From positions 1 through 38,153 of the forward strand of contig JBFLZB010000021.1 of assembly GCA_040756475.1 (NCBI GenBank): a DNA stretch of 38,153 nt, given 5' to 3'. The stretch is from Thermodesulfobacteriota bacterium (lineage in GTDB: Bacteria; Desulfobacterota; Deferrisomatia; Deferrisomatales; JACRMM01). Shown piece by piece: positions 31,354 through 38,153 of this stretch; the stretch's first letter is position 1, and each line of letters opens with the position of its first letter. The notes below the pieces were generated by a model. That model was given only the letters and a program-made list of their open reading frames with translations, did no database searches and had not been told where the DNA came from. Both the position numbers and the translations under genes were made by a program.

Positions 31354-32322
31354 CTAGCCGCGGCGCCCTTCGGCCTCCATGGCCGCGAGCCGCAGGCGGT
31401 TTCGCTCCTCCACCCCGCGCACCAGCCAGGAAACCGCCTGGTTGTAGGGGGTGGGGATGCCGAGGCGGGAGCCCTCCGCCATGATGACCTCGTTGAGGTT
31501 GCCGATCTCCGTGGGCCGGCCCGCCTCCACGTCCTGGAGCATGGAGACCTTGTTGTCCCGCGTGCCGGCAAAGGCCTGGAGGGCAAAGGCGCCCGGATCG
31601 TCGAGCTCGGCGAGCCGGATTCCCTTGGCGCGGGCCACCTGGGCGAGCTCCCCGGCGAGGCCCCGGATGAGCTCCACGGTGGGGGGGTGCTGCACGGCCT
31701 GTCCGCCGGTCATACCGGTGAGGGCAGCCACGCAGTTGGTGGCCACGTTGGCAATGAGCTTCTTCCAGATGACCGCGTTGATGTCGGCCACCTCGTGCAC
31801 GTCGAGGCCCGCACCCCGCAGCGCCTCCACCAGGCGGCCGAAGCCCGGTCGCGCCACCCCGTCGTAGGGGCCGATGACGAGCAGCGGGCCCAGCCCCCCC
31901 ACGTAGCGGACCTCGTTCATGCCCACCGGCATGCCCGAGTGGGCCGTGATGCCCCCGATCACCCGCTCGGGCCCCACGACTTCGGCAATGGTCTCGAGGT
32001 TGCCCAGGCCGTTCTGCACTGAGAGCACCAGGGTCTCGGGCCCGATGAGCGGCCCCGCGTCCCGTGCGGCGGACGCCGTGTGGTAGCCCTTGACGCACAC
32101 CATGACGAGATCCTGGGGCCCCAGGGTCACGGGCGAGGCGGTAATCGCGAGCCGGGTGTGCACCCTCTCGCCCCCGGGCATCTGGAGCCACAGCCCTTCG
32201 CGCTCGATGAGCCGAACCCGCTCCTCGAGGATCTCGATCAGGGAGACCTGGAACCCTCCCCGGGCGAGCAAGCTCCCGAAGATGGAGCCGAGCACCCCTG
32301 CACCGACGACGGCGACCTTCAC
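31354..32322 (-). CDS. panE: 2-dehydropantoate 2-reductase family protein
   Basis: A 322-residue NADPH-dependent reductase of the ApbA/PanE family, which reduces ketopantoate to pantoate for coenzyme A synthesis. The Rossmann motif VAVVGAGVLGSIFGSLLARGG opens the protein; VCVKGYHT, SVQNGLGN and the catalytic-lysine helix WKKLIANVATNCVAALTG follow. EIGNLNEVIMAEGSRLGIPTPYN matches the C-terminal helical domain. The start is a GTG overlapping the tetR stop by 4 bp (GTGA). Pairing with a TetR regulator, as here, often marks catabolic paralogues, so a related 2-keto acid is possible as substrate. Confidence 0.88.
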   Translation of the reverse strand: MKVAVVGAGVLGSIFGSLLARGGFQVSLIEILEERVRLIEREGLWLQMPGGERVHTRLAITASPVTLGPQDLVMVCVKGYHTASAARDAGPLIGPETLVLSVQNGLGNLETIAEVVGPERVIGGITAHSGMPVGMNEVRYVGGLGPLLVIGPYDGVARPGFGRLVEALRGAGLDVHEVADINAVIWKKLIANVATNCVAALTGMTGGQAVQHPPTVELIRGLAGELAQVARAKGIRLAELDDPGAFALQAFAGTRDNKVSMLQDVEAGRPTEIGNLNEVIMAEGSRLGIPTPYNQAVSWLVRGVEERNRLRLAAMEAEGRRG

Positions 32323-32933
32323 GAAGCGTCCCCGCCGTCGGTGCACGGCAGCAGGCCGTGGAAGAGCAGGCTCACCACCGCGTCGGCCAGCTCCCGCAAG
32401 GTGAGGGGCCCCTCGGGCTTGTACCAGTGGTAGAGCCAGTTGATCTGCCCCAGGATGCCGAAGGCGGCGGTGGTGGCGTGCAGGGGCCGCACCGCGCCCG
32501 CGGCCTGGCACCGCAGGATCGCCTCTTTGTAGAGCCTCAGGATCTCGGCTTCGGTGTCGAGACTGGTCTGCTGCAAGTCGGCCCGAAGGCTCTTCTTCTC
32601 CTCTACCAGGACCTTGATCTCCTCCACGTGGTTCTCCACGTACCCGATCTGGAACCGGATCATGGATTCGAGAACCTGCACGGGCTCGCCCCCCCGCTGG
32701 AAGGCCTCCCGCACCCCTTCGAGCAGTTCCTGTCCGATACGGTGGACGAGCTCGAAGAGGATGTCTTCCTTGCTCACGAAGTAGTGGTAGATGGTAGCCT
32801 TGTTGATCCCGACCTGCCCCGATAGATCCCTAAGGCTCGCCCCCTCGAAGCCCGCCTCGTAGAAGAGGCGTACCGCCGCCTGAAGGATCTGCCGCCTTCG
32901 CAACTCCGGCTGCAACCGCTTGCGCTCGCCCAT
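32319..32933 (-). CDS. TetR-family transcriptional regulator
   Basis: A 204-residue repressor-type regulator. The N-terminal helix-turn-helix spans residues about 12-58 (RRRQILQAAVRLFYEAGFEGASLRDLSGQVGINKATIYHYFVSKEDILFELV). The C-terminal ligand domain resembles TetR_C regulators of fatty-acid and acyl-CoA metabolism (GYVENHVEEIKVLVEEKKSL). It heads the operon with panE and is divergent from a thioesterase gene. Its promoter overlaps an imperfect palindrome, suggesting self-repression. Confidence 0.92.
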   Translation of the reverse strand: MGERKRLQPELRRRQILQAAVRLFYEAGFEGASLRDLSGQVGINKATIYHYFVSKEDILFELVHRIGQELLEGVREAFQRGGEPVQVLESMIRFQIGYVENHVEEIKVLVEEKKSLRADLQQTSLDTEAEILRLYKEAILRCQAAGAVRPLHATTAAFGILGQINWLYHWYKPEGPLTLRELADAVVSLLFHGLLPCTDGGDAS

Positions 32934-32945
32934 GTGCTCCTCATC

Positions 32946-32991
32946 AACCGACCGTTTGGCAGACCTTAGCGAACATCAAACAGCGTGTCAA
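32946..32991 (-). promoter_or_regulatory. tetR promoter with overlapping operator-like site
   Basis: On the minus strand TTGACA (32991-32986), a 17-nt spacer and TAAGGT (32968-32963) make a near-consensus promoter. Just below the -10, covering the expected start, is AACCGACCGTTTGG (32946-32959 on the plus strand). It holds the ACCGACCG half-site type seen in operators of fatty-acid-related TetR regulators, although the palindrome is imperfect. Confidence 0.6.
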
Positions 32992-33011
32992 GCGTCTTGC
33001 CCGACCCGGGT

Positions 33012-33041
33012 TTGACCCGTCCGGGTCCCCCGTCGTATTGT
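33012..33041 (+). promoter_or_regulatory. Sigma70-type promoter for thioesterase-prmA
   Basis: TTGACC (33012-33017), an 18-nt spacer and TATTGT (33036-33041), about 55 nt upstream of the thioesterase ATG and divergent from the tetR promoter. Confidence 0.6.
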
Positions 33042-33096
33042 CGTTTCGCGGGTTTCCCGGCGGCCCCTTCCGGCACCGTGCCCGCAGGAGGAGACG

Positions 33097-33522
33097 ATGG
33101 AAGGGTTTCGCTTCACCCTGCCCTACTCAGCGAGAATCGGCGACATCAACTACGGGGGCCACGTCTCCAACGCGGCGGTGTTCCACTACTTCCAGGACGC
33201 ACGGATCGCCTACCTCGCCCGCCTCGGGCCATACTCCGAGGGGGACGTGGGAGATGGGTTGGGGTTGATCGTGCTGGAAGCCCGGGCCCGGTATCGTGCA
33301 GAGATGTTCTTGGGTAACGTCCTCGAGATCGGAGTCCGGATCGAGAGCCTGGGGCGTACGTCTCTCACCATGGGGTTTCGGGTAGAGCGCGGCGGCGAGC
33401 TGACGGTGGAGGGCACCACCGCCCTCGCCGCATTTGACTACCGCGCCCGACAGCCTCGCCGGGTGCCCCAGCCGTTCCGGGAAGCGGTGTCCGCCTTCGA
33501 GGGCATCGCCCTAGAGGCATGA
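33097..33522 (+). CDS. Acyl-CoA thioesterase (4HBT/YbgC-like hotdog fold)
   Basis: A 141-residue hotdog-fold thioesterase. YSARIGDINYGGHVSNAAVFHYFQDARIAYL contains the catalytic D-x-N-x-GHV pattern of the 4-hydroxybenzoyl-CoA thioesterase family. RARYRAEMFLGNVLEIGVRIESLGRTSLTMGFRV follows as the central helix-and-sheet part. It should hydrolyse acyl-CoA or acyl-ACP. AGGAGGAG precedes the ATG. It overlaps prmA by 4 bp (ATGA). The divergent TetR may control it. Confidence 0.9.
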   Translation: MEGFRFTLPYSARIGDINYGGHVSNAAVFHYFQDARIAYLARLGPYSEGDVGDGLGLIVLEARARYRAEMFLGNVLEIGVRIESLGRTSLTMGFRVERGGELTVEGTTALAAFDYRARQPRRVPQPFREAVSAFEGIALEA

Positions 33523-34385
33523 GCACCGTGGAACGGGAGTGGCTGGAACTCCGGGTGGAGGGGCCCGCCCCGGTGCGGGAGGCGCTGGCGTGCCTGCTCA
33601 CGGAGTGGGGCGCGGGGGGAGCCGTGGAGGGGCCGGACGCCGTCACGGTCTACTTCGGCCCCGAGGAGCGGGCCGGCGTGGAGGCCCGCCTGGGGCGGTA
33701 CGCAGAGGACCTGGGGGACCCCGGGCTCCGGTGGTCCTGGGCGGAAGTCCGGCCCGGCTGGGAAGACGCCTGGAAGGCTTTCTTCCGCCCGGCCCGGGTC
33801 TCCCCCCGGCTGGCCGTGTGCCCCACCTGGGAAGACTGGGCCCCCGGCGACCCGAACGTGCGGGTGATCCGCCTGGACCCCGGGCGGGCCTTCGGCACCG
33901 GCACCCACGAGACCACCCGCCTGTGCCTGGCGCTTCTGGACGACGCCGTCGGCGAGGCCCCGCCCCCCGCCTTCCTCGACGTGGGGTGCGGCTCGGGCAT
34001 CCTCTCCATCGGCGCCCGGCTGCTCGGGGTGCCCCGCGCCGTGGCCCTCGACATCGACGGCCTCGCCGTCGGGGCGACCCTGGAGAACGCCCGGGCCAAC
34101 CGGGTTGCCGAAGGCGTGCACGCCGTCTGCGGGGACCTGCGCTGCGTCCGGGGCGCGTTTCCCCTGGTGGCCGCCAACATCCTCTACCAGATCCTCCTCG
34201 GGCTCGCGCCGGCCCTGGCAGCCCGGGTGGCGCCCGGCGGCCTGCTCCTCCTCTCCGGCATGCTCGCCCCCGAGCTCCCCTCCGCGGCGGCGGTGTACGG
34301 CTCCCGCAGGGTCGGCTTCCAGGTGGTGCACCAGGAGATCCTGGGGGCGTGGGGGGCCCTGGTGCTGCGAAAGCCCGCCGTCTGA
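33519..34385 (+). CDS. prmA: Ribosomal protein L11 methyltransferase
   Basis: A 288-residue SAM-dependent methyltransferase that modifies ribosomal protein L11. The substrate-recognition domain occupies residues 1-90, and RLDPGRAFGTGTHETTRLCL is the PrmA signature. FLDVGCGSGILSIGARLLG is SAM motif I, and LVAANILYQILLGLAP carries the NIL/catalytic motif. The length is typical. It is co-transcribed with the thioesterase gene. The stop lies only 13 bp before the first Pho half-site. Confidence 0.93.
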   Translation: MSTVEREWLELRVEGPAPVREALACLLTEWGAGGAVEGPDAVTVYFGPEERAGVEARLGRYAEDLGDPGLRWSWAEVRPGWEDAWKAFFRPARVSPRLAVCPTWEDWAPGDPNVRVIRLDPGRAFGTGTHETTRLCLALLDDAVGEAPPPAFLDVGCGSGILSIGARLLGVPRAVALDIDGLAVGATLENARANRVAEGVHAVCGDLRCVRGAFPLVAANILYQILLGLAPALAARVAPGGLLLLSGMLAPELPSAAAVYGSRRVGFQVVHQEILGAWGALVLRKPAV

Positions 34386-34398
34386 GCAGGGGACAAGC

Positions 34399-34436
34399 GT
34401 CACCGAGGCTTCACGTCCCCTTCACCCCCCGGTAAC
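34399..34436 (+). promoter_or_regulatory. Probable PhoB operator upstream of alkaline phosphatase
   Basis: Four half-sites of the form [GT]T[CA]AC lie in exact 11-bp phase: GTCAC (34399), TTCAC (34410), TTCAC (34421), GTAAC (34432). PhoB boxes are 7-bp direct repeats spaced 11 bp, so this fits two tandem boxes. It begins 13 bp after the prmA stop and ends 60 bp before the phosphatase ATG. Confidence 0.8.
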
Positions 34437-34495
34437 CTGAGGGTGGGAAACTCCTCCTCGCCCACCCCCCACCCACCCACAGAGGAGGAACTTCC

Positions 34496-36100
34496 ATGAC
34501 GGCATCGACCTTCGACAGGAAAAGAACCCTGCGGGCCCTCGCGGGCGCCGCCCTGGCCCTGCTCCTGCTGCCGGGCCTCGCCCTTGCCACGAGCAACAAC
34601 GGCGCCAGGGGCCTCGCCGTACCCCCCCAGGCGGCCGCCCAGGCCCGCCACGTGATCCTCTTCATCGGCGACGGTATGCAGCTCGAGCACGAGGTGGCCT
34701 ACAGCCGCTACCTCACGGGGGAGGACTTCGGGCTCCTGTGGAACCGGTTCCCCTACGAGGTCCCGGTGACCACCTGGGACGTGACCACTTACAACCGGTA
34801 TGCGCAGCTCCGGGGCGCGCCGGCCTTCTCCTACGACGCCTTCGACCCCCTGGTGGGATACGACGTGGCCCGGGGCGGCGCCGAGCGCTACCGGCTCGAC
34901 GACACGGGCGACGCCGACTACTTCCTCCGACCCCGCTACGCCACCGACTCGGCTTCGGCGGGCACCGCGATGTCCACCGGGGTCAAGACCGACGACGGCA
35001 ACATCGCCTGGCTCTCGGGAGACCCGGCGGACGGCGCCCTGACCACGATCGCCGAGCTCCTGCGCGAGAAGAGCGGCGCCGCCGTCGGCGTGGTGAGCAC
35101 CGTGCCCTTCAACCACGCCACCCCGGCGGCCTTCGTGAGCCACAACGTGAACCGCAACCACTACTACACCGGCCGGCCGGGCTTTGCGGGCCGGGGCATC
35201 GCCGACGAGATCGTCCACGACACCCGGCCCGACGTGGTCATCGGGGGCGGCCACCCGGGCTGGGACACCACCTACCTGTCCGCGAGCCTCCTCCAGGACC
35301 TGCGGGAGCACCCCGAGTACCTCCTGGTGGAGCGGCAGGAAGGGCGCGACGGCGGCGCAGCGCTCCTGGCCGGGGCGAAGGAGGCCGCCAAGCGCGGCCG
35401 CAAGCTCTTCGGCCTCTTTGGAGGACGCGGGGGCAACTTCGAGCCCCCGGTGGTCCAGCACAGCCCGGGGGCGCCGTCCGTGGCGCCCTCCACGGTCGAG
35501 AACCCCCCCCTGGCCGACGCGACCCTGGCGGCGCTCCAGGTGCTGGGGCAAGACGAGGACGGCTTCTTCCTCATGGTAGAGCAGGGCGACATCGACTGGG
35601 CCAACCACGCCAACGACTACCCCTGGATGATGGGCACCATGCACGACCTGCACGAGGCGGTGCGGGCCGCAGTGGACTTCGTGAACCGGCCGGGCGACGC
35701 CATCGACTGGACGAACACGATCCTCCTGGTCACGAGCGACCACGGCAACAGCTACATGCGCCTGGTGGGCGAGCCCCTGAGCGTGGGCGAGCTGCCCCTG
35801 CCCCAGGAGATCGTCCGCACCGGCCAGGCCCCCGCCGAGGGGGTTGCCCCCCGGGTCACCTACGGCACGGGAAGCCACACCAACGAGCTCGTGAGCCTCT
35901 ACGTCAAGGGTTCGGCGGCGGACCTCTTCGAGCCGTACGAGGGCGCCTGGTACCCGGGGACCCGGATCGTGGACAACACCCAGATCTACGAGGTGATGGT
36001 GGAGTTCGCCACCGAGTGGAGCTACGAGGGCTGGCGGCCCGGCATGCCCCGCAGGCCCTTCCTGTTCGAGAACGGCGCGGCCTTCCCCGCTGCGCGGTAG
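34496..36100 (+). CDS. phoA: Alkaline phosphatase (PhoA family)
   Basis: A 534-residue exported phosphomonoesterase. It has a signal peptide (RALAGAALALLLLPGLALA). Metal and catalytic motifs are intact: FIGDGM (D59), ATDSASAGTAMSTG (nucleophile S152), VEQGDIDWANHAND, TSDHGN and TGSHTNELV. It releases phosphate from organic esters in the periplasm. AGAGGAGG precedes the ATG. The upstream PhoB-like operator and downstream pst genes place it in the phosphate-starvation response. It is longer than E. coli PhoA and has an insert around residues 290-340. Confidence 0.93.
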   Translation: MTASTFDRKRTLRALAGAALALLLLPGLALATSNNGARGLAVPPQAAAQARHVILFIGDGMQLEHEVAYSRYLTGEDFGLLWNRFPYEVPVTTWDVTTYNRYAQLRGAPAFSYDAFDPLVGYDVARGGAERYRLDDTGDADYFLRPRYATDSASAGTAMSTGVKTDDGNIAWLSGDPADGALTTIAELLREKSGAAVGVVSTVPFNHATPAAFVSHNVNRNHYYTGRPGFAGRGIADEIVHDTRPDVVIGGGHPGWDTTYLSASLLQDLREHPEYLLVERQEGRDGGAALLAGAKEAAKRGRKLFGLFGGRGGNFEPPVVQHSPGAPSVAPSTVENPPLADATLAALQVLGQDEDGFFLMVEQGDIDWANHANDYPWMMGTMHDLHEAVRAAVDFVNRPGDAIDWTNTILLVTSDHGNSYMRLVGEPLSVGELPLPQEIVRTGQAPAEGVAPRVTYGTGSHTNELVSLYVKGSAADLFEPYEGAWYPGTRIVDNTQIYEVMVEFATEWSYEGWRPGMPRRPFLFENGAAFPAAR

Positions 36101-36119
36101 CCCGAACCGCAGCAGCCCC

Positions 36120-36144
36120 GGGGGAGGGGCCGTGCCCCTCCCCC
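36120..36144 (+). terminator. Strong hairpin after alkaline phosphatase
   Basis: GGGGGAGGGGC (36120-36130), a CGT loop and GCCCCTCCCCC (36134-36144) make a perfect 11-bp stem 20 bp after the stop. C residues follow in place of T, so it may protect the 3' end more than terminate. Confidence 0.55.
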
Positions 36145-36187
36145 CCACTCCGGCGCGGTGGGCGCCGTCCGGTTCGAAATACCGAAG

Positions 36188-36225
36188 GCCGCAACGCCCT
36201 CGCGGGGGGTTGCGGCTTTCTCTTT
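36188..36225 (+). terminator. Rho-independent terminator between alkaline phosphatase and pstS
   Basis: GCCGCAAC (36188-36195) pairs with GTTGCGGC (36209-36216), extended by inner C-G pairs, and is followed by TTTCTCTTT. This would separate alkaline phosphatase and pst transcription, agreeing with a second operator just downstream. Confidence 0.8.
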
Positions 36226-36249
36226 CCACACACCCCCCGGCCCGCAATC

Positions 36250-36287
36250 GTCACGAACCGTTCCCCCGACCGTAACCTGGCCGTAAC
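36250..36287 (+). promoter_or_regulatory. Probable PhoB operator upstream of pstS
   Basis: Four half-sites in exact 11-bp phase: GTCAC (36250), TTCCC (36261, one mismatch), GTAAC (36272), GTAAC (36283). Spacing and sequence match the array upstream of the alkaline phosphatase gene. It ends 91 bp before the pstS ATG. Confidence 0.78.
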
Positions 36288-36378
36288 ACATCTCGGGCAT
36301 CCTCCCCTCTCGTGGCAGCCGCCTCCCGGCGGAGTGCCCTCACCCCGCCCATCCCCCGCAAAGAAGGAGGTAGTACCG

Positions 36379-37368
36379 ATGAAACGATGGACCACCCTGC
36401 TGCCCCGCTTGGTCCTGGCCGCCGCCGCGGCCCTCCTGGCCGGCCCCGCCGCCGCCCAGGTGGCCGTGGACCCGGCCCTGCCCGCGTACTCGCCCGTCCA
36501 GGGCGTCTCGGGCAACTTGAAGAGCGTGGGCTCCGACAGCATGAACAACGAGATGACCCTGTGGGCCGAAGGGTTCCTCGGGTTCTACCCCAACGTGCAG
36601 ATCGAGATCGAGGGCAAGGGCTCGTCCACCGCGCCCGTGGCCCTCATCGCCGGAACGGCCCACTTCGGCCCCATGAGCCGCGAGATGAAGGCCAAGGAGA
36701 TCGACGACTTCGAGAAGCGCTACGGCTACAAGCCCACCGAGCTCGCCACCTCCATCGACATGCTCGCGGTCTACGTGCACAAGGACAACCCGATCCAGGG
36801 TCTCACGCTCCAGCAGGTGGACGCCATCTTCTCCAAGAACCGCAAGGGCGGCTACCCGAAGGACCTCCTCACCTGGGGCGACCTGGGCCTCACCGGGGAG
36901 TGGGCCTCGAAACCCATCAGCATCTACGGCCGCAACGCCGCCTCCGGCACCTACGGCTACTTCAAGGAGCGGTCCCTCTTCGGGGGCGACTACAAGGACT
37001 CGGTGAAGGAGCAGCCCGGCAGCTCCTCCGTGGTGCAGGGGGTGGCGAGCGACAAGTACGCCATCGGGTACAGCGGCATCGGGTACAAGACCGCCGACGT
37101 GCGCGCCGTACCCCTGGCCGCGAAGGAAGGCGACCGCTTCGTGGAGGCGGCAGCCGAGAACGCCTACACCGGGGAGTACCCCCTGGCCCGGTTCCTCTAC
37201 GTGTACCTGAACAAGAAGCCCGGCACGCCGCTGGACCCCCTGCGCCGGGAGTTCGTCCGCTACATCTTCAGCCGCCAGGGCCAGGAGGCCGTGGTGAAGG
37301 ACGGGTACTACCCGGTGCCTGCCCGCCTCGCCGGGCAGCAGCTCGCGGCCGTGGACATCGCCAAGTAG
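36379..37368 (+). CDS. pstS: Phosphate ABC transporter substrate-binding protein
   Basis: A 329-residue periplasmic phosphate-binding protein with signal peptide (LVLAAAAALLAGPAAA). Phosphate-contact regions are visible: LKSVGSDSMNNEM, EGKGSSTAPVALIAGTAHFGPMSREM, and GRNAASGTYGYFKE with SSSVVQGVASDKYAIGYSGIG. It belongs to the PstS/SphX-like type that feeds high-affinity PstCAB. GAAGGAGG precedes the ATG. A hairpin separates it from pstC, which could keep pstS more abundant than the permease. Confidence 0.93.
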   Translation: MKRWTTLLPRLVLAAAAALLAGPAAAQVAVDPALPAYSPVQGVSGNLKSVGSDSMNNEMTLWAEGFLGFYPNVQIEIEGKGSSTAPVALIAGTAHFGPMSREMKAKEIDDFEKRYGYKPTELATSIDMLAVYVHKDNPIQGLTLQQVDAIFSKNRKGGYPKDLLTWGDLGLTGEWASKPISIYGRNAASGTYGYFKERSLFGGDYKDSVKEQPGSSSVVQGVASDKYAIGYSGIGYKTADVRAVPLAAKEGDRFVEAAAENAYTGEYPLARFLYVYLNKKPGTPLDPLRREFVRYIFSRQGQEAVVKDGYYPVPARLAGQQLAAVDIAK

Positions 37369-37389
37369 CCCCGTCGCAGACCCCGGCCG

Positions 37390-37422
37390 CCGGGCGGTTT
37401 CTCCACCGCGGAGACCGCCCGG
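37390..37422 (+). other. pstS-pstC intergenic hairpin
   Basis: CCGGGCGG (37390-37397) pairs with CCGCCCGG (37415-37422). After a TT bulge, TCTCC pairs with GGAGA, closing a 5-nt loop. No T-run follows. A 3'-protecting or partial-terminator hairpin here would favour PstS over PstC. Confidence 0.6.
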
Positions 37423-37455
37423 CAGCCTTCTCCCGTGCCTGCCTTCGAGAGCCCC

Positions 37456-38153
37456 ATGCAACCCAAGCCGTTCACGGGCCGCACCCGCCAGCGCCGCACC
37501 AGCCGGTCGGTCTTCTGGGCCGAGCGCACCGCCCGCGTGCTCATCGCCGCGGGGGGCATCGGCACGATCCTGGCGGTCACCACGGTGTTCCTCTTCCTCG
37601 CCGCCGTGGTGGTACCCCTCTTCCGCCCCGAGAGCATCGACCGGACGTCGGCCATCGCCGTTCCCGCCGGGCCGGACTCGCGCCCGGCGTTCCTTGCTAC
37701 CGACGAGTACCAACTCCTGGGCTTCGAAGGACTGGGAGGCGGGTACCGGGTGCGGGTGTTCACCCTGGGCGACGGGCGCACCCTGGAGGAGCGGGAGCTC
37801 TTCGGGGGGGAGGTCCCGACGGCCCTGTCCTTCTGGCCCCTGGGGGGCCAGATCGCCGCGGGTTTCGCCGACGGCACGGTGCGCATCGGCAGGATCGGCT
37901 TCGAGGCTTCCTTTCTCCCGGAAGACGTGGGGCTGGCGCTCGCCGAGGGGGAGGTGCAGATCCACGAGGGCGGGGTCGTGGAGCTGACCCCCGAGGGCCA
38001 GCTCCGGCGCCAGTCCTTTGCGTCCCACATCGGCGAGCCGGTGTCCCTGCCGGGGGCCGAGCCGGTGGCCCTGGTGGACTACACCGTGACGGGCTCGGGG
38101 CCCGTGGTGGCTGCCGTCACCGCCGGGGGCACGTTTCACGTCTTCTCGGTCTC
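37456..38153 (+). CDS. pstC: Phosphate ABC transporter permease with large periplasmic insert, N-terminal part (runs off window)
   Basis: 232 codons are visible. A basic N-terminus (QPKPFTGRTRQRRTSRSVFW) precedes TM1 (about 27-55, VLIAAGGIGTILAVTTVFLFLAAVVVPLF). A periplasmic domain with repeated blade-like segments follows (PAFLATDEYQLLGFEGLGGG, LSFWPLGGQIAAGFADGTVRIG, PVVAAVTAGGTFHVFS). This is the layout of the long PstC-type permeases that carry a propeller-like insert after TM1, unlike the short E. coli PstC. Position directly after pstS supports the call. The ATG at 37456 is preferred; an in-frame GTG at 37435 lacks a ribosome-binding site. Confidence 0.82.
   Translation, partial: MQPKPFTGRTRQRRTSRSVFWAERTARVLIAAGGIGTILAVTTVFLFLAAVVVPLFRPESIDRTSAIAVPAGPDSRPAFLATDEYQLLGFEGLGGGYRVRVFTLGDGRTLEERELFGGEVPTALSFWPLGGQIAAGFADGTVRIGRIGFEASFLPEDVGLALAEGEVQIHEGGVVELTPEGQLRRQSFASHIGEPVSLPGAEPVALVDYTVTGSGPVVAAVTAGGTFHVFSV

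Overview
The window is about 38 kb of very GC-rich, gene-dense bacterial DNA. Multihaem c-type cytochromes, a haem-binding chemoreceptor, a fused NapH/NapG-type iron-sulfur protein, FmdE-like and DUF362 proteins, and a ybeY-dgk-corC-lnt block together suggest a high-GC anaerobic or facultative member of the former Deltaproteobacteria (Desulfuromonadota/Desulfobacterota-like). This is inference from gene content; no rRNA or other marker is present. I saw no tRNA, CRISPR array or transposase.

Region 1 (1-10666, minus strand) is one long co-directional run starting at a near-consensus promoter (TTGACT-N17-TATAGT). It reads ybeY, a DgkA-PAP2 fusion, corC, then cheR(TPR), cheW, mcp, cheA-REC, cheB and REC-GGDEF, and finally the first 52 codons of what looks like lnt. 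The chemosensory genes match a Wsp-type pathway that ends in a c-di-GMP synthase. They sit inside the usual corC-lnt junction, and their receptor has a CxxCH motif in its periplasmic domain. Region 2 (10785-12614, plus) holds a small coiled-coil protein translationally coupled to a pseudoreceiver-GAF-GGDEF protein. Region 3 (12969-15777, minus) is an operon of two TlpA-type thioredoxins, a tRNA-dihydrouridine synthase and a Fis-type regulator, recalling the dusB-fis pair.

Region 4 (16028-19423) holds a 12-site cytochrome that includes one CxxCK site, a HAMP membrane protein, a divergent dihaem lipoprotein and an orphan NarL-type regulator. A heptamer tract that is G-rich on the minus strand lies between the divergent genes. 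Region 5 (19454-25258) holds hsp20 and then a tight plus-strand operon: an AAA protein without its Walker lysine, an FmdE-like protein, a CSC-motif permease, a three-repeat lipoprotein and a beta-helix/propeller lipoprotein. This is the best candidate here for an undescribed system. Region 6 (25597-29700) holds a one-lobe OpuAC-like protein, a Tat-exported DUF362 protein, the NapH-NapG fusion and cysteine synthase. Region 7 (29799-34385) holds a PAS adenylate cyclase, a TetR-panE-small protein operon, and a divergent thioesterase-prmA pair. Region 8 (34399-38153) is a phosphate-starvation block (alkaline phosphatase, pstS, start of pstC). Both transcription units are preceded by four half-sites in exact 11-bp phase, a probable PhoB operator.

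Three copies of a roughly 200-bp element (near 6577, 15795 and 25318) share 17-18 bp inverted arms whose bases covary between copies. Several intergenic spacers carry short degenerate tandem repeats with periods of 6, 7 or 9 bp. Most recognisable promoters follow TTGACA-N17/18-TAnnnT.
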